A stretch of 40,297 nucleotides of DNA from Aliicoccus persicus_A (lineage in GTDB: Bacteria > Bacillota > Bacilli > Staphylococcales > Salinicoccaceae). Each line of letters starts with the position of its first letter. Within the stretch, counting starts at the first letter, position 1. Below, piece after piece: positions 39,986 through 40,297 of the stretch. The DNA is taken from NCBI GenBank assembly GCA_020741755.1, contig DYYI01000003.1, positions 1 through 40,297 of the forward strand, given 5' to 3'. The notes below the pieces were generated by a model, which saw only the letters and a list, made by a program, of their open reading frames with translations, was not told where the DNA came from and did no database searches. The position numbers and the translations under genes were made by a program.

Positions 39986-40297
39986 TCGTTGGCACAAAAT
40001 CCAATTTGCATGTCCGTGAGTAAGTTTCATTGACACGCAAATCAATCTGCGTGTCAGTGAGTAAGTTTCATTGGCACGCAAACCAATCTGCGTGTCTATG
40101 AACAAGTCTCATTGGAACGCAAATCAATCTGCGTGTCTGTGAGTAAGTTTCATTGGAACGCAAATCAATCTGCGTGTCAGTGAGCAACTCTCATTGGAAC
40201 GCAAATCAATCTACGTGTCTATGAATAAGTCTCATTGGAACGCAAATCAATCTGCGTGTCAGTGAGCAACTCTCATTGGAAAGCAAATCAATCTGCG
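39986..40297. repeat. 41-bp tandem repeat array, 7.6 copies, reaching the window end
   Basis: Units begin at 39986, 40027, 40068, 40109, 40150, 40191, 40232 and 40273 (the last cut by the window), exactly 41 bp apart. The common core is TCATTGGAACGCAAATCAAT followed by CTGCGTGTC(A/T)GTGAG(T/C)AA. Each unit holds a dyad: TGACACGCA / TGCGTGTCA (40031-40039 and 40048-40056, 9 bp, loop AATCAATC) is perfect in the second copy and weaker in others. The first copy is the most diverged and the later ones nearly identical. Forty-one is not a multiple of three, so a coding role is unlikely. The array continues beyond the window. Confidence 0.95.

Noticed and set aside
39896..40105. 69-residue minus-strand open frame over the tandem array
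   Set aside because: It only reads through the repeats. The 41-bp period shifts frame between units, no ribosome site was seen, and the protein has no family features.
39986..40297. CRISPR array
   Set aside because: The whole 41-bp unit is conserved; there are no variable spacers, and no cas genes are in view.

Overview
The window is a low-GC Gram-positive chromosome segment. Its gene order (tlyA-dxs-ispA-xseBA-nusB-asp23-accCB-efp-pepQ, yqhQ/yqhL/lipM, gcvT-gcvPA-gcvPB-aroK-comG, glcK-yqgQ-gluP-fthC, pst-phoU, pbp-sodA-ispG) is that of Staphylococcaceae and relatives. Overall composition, the Ktr potassium system and a strongly acidic exported PstS suggest a salt-adapted relative such as Jeotgalicoccus, Nosocomiicoccus or Salinicoccus rather than Staphylococcus itself. 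The genus is an inference and was not searched.

Layout. 1-9706, almost all minus strand: a housekeeping block for fatty-acid synthesis (accBC), translation (efp), an Asp23-type protein, nusB, exonuclease VII (xseA/B), isoprenoid precursors (ispA, dxs) and tlyA. Visible terminators and promoters split it into several transcription units. 9808-11503, plus: a lipoprotein, a YqhQ-type membrane protein and a small basic-tailed membrane protein. 11523-14835: a rhodanese-like protein without the catalytic Cys (minus), then lipM and the KtrA/KtrB potassium pair (plus). 14836-17300: an AT-rich accessory insert with a perfect 24-bp hairpin, an S9-type hydrolase whose front end looks lost, and an MFS exporter. 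17344-21477, minus: the glycine cleavage operon (gcvT-gcvPA-gcvPB) behind a consensus promoter and a glycine riboswitch with its own terminator. 21489-25523, minus: aroK and the complete competence pseudopilus operon comGA-GG, including a very short comGG. 25658-26254, plus: two small DUF2626/DUF2759 membrane proteins. 26281-29385, minus: glcK, yqgQ, gluP and fthC. 29467-34056, minus: the phosphate operon pstSCAB-phoU with a four-copy Pho box. 34068-36968, minus: a class B penicillin-binding protein and sodA. 37095-38993, plus: a DUF1189 protein and ispG. 38994-40297: a repeat-rich end in which palindromic repeats and a 41-bp tandem array flank one unknown membrane protein.

How it works together. 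LipM makes the lipoyl precursor used by the glycine cleavage system, whose P and T proteins are encoded here and controlled by glycine. dxs, ispA and ispG belong to one isoprenoid (MEP) pathway. The Pho box, the pstS-pstC hairpin and phoU form a standard phosphate-starvation module.

Most of the window is conserved core. The parts worth a second look are the hairpin/hydrolase/MFS insert, the repeats at the right end, the PstS without a lipobox, the rhodanese without cysteine and the short comGG. I did not find a clearly new multi-gene defence or mobile system.
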